Positions 61,564 through 64,000 of a stretch of DNA of 64,000 bases are shown in pieces. The translations under genes and the position numbers were made by a program. Under the pieces are notes generated by a model that worked only from the letters and a program-made list of their open reading frames with translations, made no database searches and was not told the DNA's origin. Origin of the DNA: Aplysia californica (taxonomy: Eukaryota; Mollusca; Gastropoda; Aplysiida; Aplysiidae); NCBI RefSeq assembly GCF_000002075.1, contig NW_004797469.1, positions 852,842 through 916,841 of the forward strand, read 5' to 3'. Positions within the stretch are counted from its first letter, which is position 1. Each line of letters opens with the position of its first letter.

Positions 61564-64000
61564 CAAGGGTGCTAAGCCTCAATCACTGGTGCGGCTTGCA
61601 TCTCTGTGGCGCCTTTTTCCAACGTTCCACACTCCAGAGGTGCATCACGGACACTAGGCAAGGGTCCGCTATGGTCAAACGCAGTTACAAAAAGCCCATC
61701 TTTCTTCGCCACACAATCTTTCACATCTTTAATGTACGTGTCTTGCCCCATCGAATACCTTAGGAAGAAACTTTTACAAAAAACACATCCAAAATGCACA
61801 CACGCCATTTATTCTTATTTTTACTCTCATCTTTACAAATGATGCAAAACAAAAATGCACGCTTACTTTAACTTTAATTGTGGGGAAAAAGAAAAACATA
61901 GGCAATAACAATCTCAACTCACTACGAAAATCGGGAATCCTTGTCTTAGCAGTGTCTGTAGTCTATCTGTAGCATGTCATCAAGGGTCCTAAGCCTCAGT
62001 CACTTGTGTGGCTTGTATTTCTGCTCTGCCTCTCTCCAATATTCCATACTCCACCGACAATAGGCTAGTTCCCCTACACTCCATTTGAGTTGAGCAATAC
62101 GTGTCCACTTTGGTCAAACGTCGACAAAAGGGCCCATCTTTCTTCGCCACACTCTCTAGTGAACGTGTCTTCATTCATCAAATACCTTAGGATGAAATTA
62201 AAAAAAAAACACATCCACAATGCATACACACCATATATACTTATTTTTACTTTCATCTTAAGAAAAGATGGAAAAGAAAAATGCACGGTTACTTTACTTC
62301 TTGGGGAATAGAAAATCAGTTCAGGTCGTGCCTGTTTATGATTATTGCATCGTAGGCACTAACAATCTCAACTCACTACGAAAATCGGGAATCCTTTTTC
62401 AAGCATTGTCTGTAGTCTATCTGTAACATGTCATCAAGGGTGCTAAGCCTCAATCACTGGTGCGGCTTGCATCTCTGTGGCGCCTTTTTCCAACGTTCCA
62501 CACTCCAGAGGTGCATCACGGACACTAGGCAAGGGTCCGCTATGGTCAAACGCAGTTACAAAAAGCCCATCTTTCTTCGCCACACAATCTTTCACATCTT
62601 TAATGTACGTGTCTTGCCCCATCGAATACCTTAGGAAGAAACTTTTACAAAAAACACATCCAAAATGCACACATGCCATTTATACTTATTTTTACTCTCA
62701 CCTTTACAAATGATGAAAAGAAAAATGCACGCTTACTTTAATTGTGGGGAAAAAGAAAAACATAGGCAATAACAATCTCAACTCACTACGAATATCGGGA
62801 ATCCTTGTCTTAGCAGTGTCTGTAGTCTATCTGTAGCATGTCATCAAGGGTCCTAAGCCTCAGTCACTTGTGTGGCTTGTATTTCTGCTCTGCCTCTCTC
62901 CAATATTCCATACTCCACCGACAATAGGCTAGTTCCCCTACACTCCATTTGAGTTGAGCAATACGTGTCCACTTTGGTCAAACGTCGACAAAAGGGCCCA
63001 TCTTTCTTCGCCACACTCTCTAGTGAACGTGTCTTCATTCATCAAATACCTTAGGATGAAATTTAAAAAAAAACACATCCACAATGCATACACACCATAT
63101 ATACTTATTTTTACTTTCATCTTAAGAAAAGATGGAAAAGAAAAATGCACGGTTACTTTACTTCTTGGGGAATAGAAAATCAGTTCAGGTCGTGCCTGTT
63201 TATGATTATTGCATCGTAGGCACTAACAATCTCAACTCACTACGAAAATCGGGAATCCTTTTTCAAGCATTGTCTGTAGTCTATCTGTAACATGTCATCA
63301 AGGGTGCTAAGCCTCAATCACTGGTGCGGCTTGCATCTCTGTGGCGCCTTTTTCCAACGTTCCACACTCCAGAGGTGCATCACGGACACTAGGCAAGGGT
63401 CCGCTATGGTCAAACGCAGTTACAAAAAGCCCATCTTTCTTCGCCACACAATCTTTCACATCTTTAATGTACGTGTCTTCCCCCATCGAATACCTTAGGA
63501 AGAAACTTTTACAAAAAACACATCCAAAATGCACACACGCCATTTATTCTTATTTTTACTCTCATCTTTACAAATGATGCAAAACAAAAATGCACGCTTA
63601 CTTTAACTTTAATTGTGGGGAAAAAGAAAAACATAGGCAATAACAATCTCAACTCACTACGAATATCGGGAATCCTTGTCTTAGCAGTGTCTGTAGTCTA
63701 TCTGTAGCATGTCATCAAGGGTCCTAAGCCTCAATCACTTATGTGGCTTGTATTTCTGCTCTGCCTCTCTCCAATATTCCATACTCCACCGACAATAGGC
63801 TAGTTCCCCTACACTCCATTTGAGTTGAGCAATACGTGTCCACTTTGGTCAAACGTCGACAAAAGGGCCCATCTTTCTTCGCCACACTCTCTAGTGAACG
63901 TGTCTTCATTCATCAAATACCTTAGGATGAAATTAAAAAAAAAACACATCCACAATGCATACACACCATATATACTTATTTTTACTTTCATCTTAAGAAA

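Larger units (their letters stand above)
25429..64000 (+). repeat. satellite array, dimeric A-B unit of about 872 bp
   Basis: Contiguous head-to-tail array running off the window. Monomer A (about 417 bp) starts CAAGGGTGCTAAGCCTC and B (about 455 bp) starts CAAGGGTCCTAAGCCTC. The two share most of their length but differ in several blocks. The first B is 25429-25883. The 44 A starts are 25884, 26749, 27621, 28486, 29351, 30222, 31094, 31964, 32834, 33704, 34574, 35447, 36319, 37190, 38061, 38933, 39802, 40674, 41545, 42416, 43288, 44153, 45025, 45897, 46769, 47634, 48506, 49378, 50250, 51122, 51994, 52866, 53738, 54610, 55482, 56347, 57219, 58091, 58963, 59828, 60700, 61564, 62435 and 63299. 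The last B (63716 on) is cut by the window end. Spacing is mostly 872, with 864-865 where 6-8 bases are lost. Units differ at only a handful of sites. Recurrent short open frames on both strands are by-products. Confidence 0.97.

Noticed and set aside
25877-64000. Hundreds of 60-90 codon open frames on both strands of the array, including two overlapping 78-codon frames in nearly every A monomer
   Set aside because: They repeat because the DNA repeats. Homogenisation preserves any frame without selection, the two 78-codon frames are antisense to each other, and no domain, promoter or splice context is recognised. A and B frames end alike only because the monomers are homologous.
25429-64000. 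CRISPR array
   Set aside because: Units of 400-450 bp are contiguous with no unique spacers, and the window is eukaryotic.
25429-64000. CENP-B box in the satellite (the ACGAAAATCGGGA phrase looks similar)
   Set aside because: The required TTCG at the proper distance before A-N-N-CGGG is missing; the bases there are ACTA.

Overview
The window is eukaryotic, from an animal. The only host gene I can support is a five-exon DJ-1/PARK7 gene with GT-AG introns, spread over about 15.4 kb (1719-17147, + strand). Its introns hold many DNA transposons, SINE heads, AGATCT-rich low-complexity DNA and CA microsatellites. The overall character (AT-rich, TAGATC-rich, dense in TA-flanked MITEs) suggests a lophotrochozoan, perhaps a gastropod mollusc. 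That placement is inference only.

Layout. 1-1718: AGATCT-rich tract, a tRNA-derived SINE and the probable 5' flank or 5' UTR of DJ-1. 1719-17147: DJ-1, encoding 185 residues with the conserved nucleophilic Cys at residue 104. Intron 1 holds a TA-flanked MITE. Intron 2 holds a pogo/Tigger-like element with the start of a CENP-B-type transposase. Intron 3 (8.7 kb) holds a foldback-like element with 9-bp direct repeats, dyad-symmetric modules, CA repeats and a 3.6-kb TTAA-flanked DNA transposon remnant. Intron 4 holds a second Tigger-like copy and a 179-bp MITE. 17148-24300: intergenic DNA with further copies of the same families, a Tc1-type MITE and a large inverted repeat.

About 24310 to the window end (about 39.7 kb): a satellite array that runs off the end. 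The repeat is a dimer of two diverged monomers, A (about 417 bp) and B (about 455 bp), giving a unit of about 872 bp with 44 A monomers in the window. The left edge preserves the array's history: a badly decayed monomer, then one that carries blocks now private to A together with blocks now private to B, then a recombinant A monomer, then the homogenised array. Inside the array are recent local amplifications: a seven-unit block, a four-unit 870-bp block, a 1.74-kb two-unit alternation and a B haplotype with a shifting T/A tract.

I found no second host gene. The many short open frames in the array are by-products of a repeated sequence. The most unusual material is the satellite (especially its edge), the foldback-like element and the TTAA-flanked transposon.
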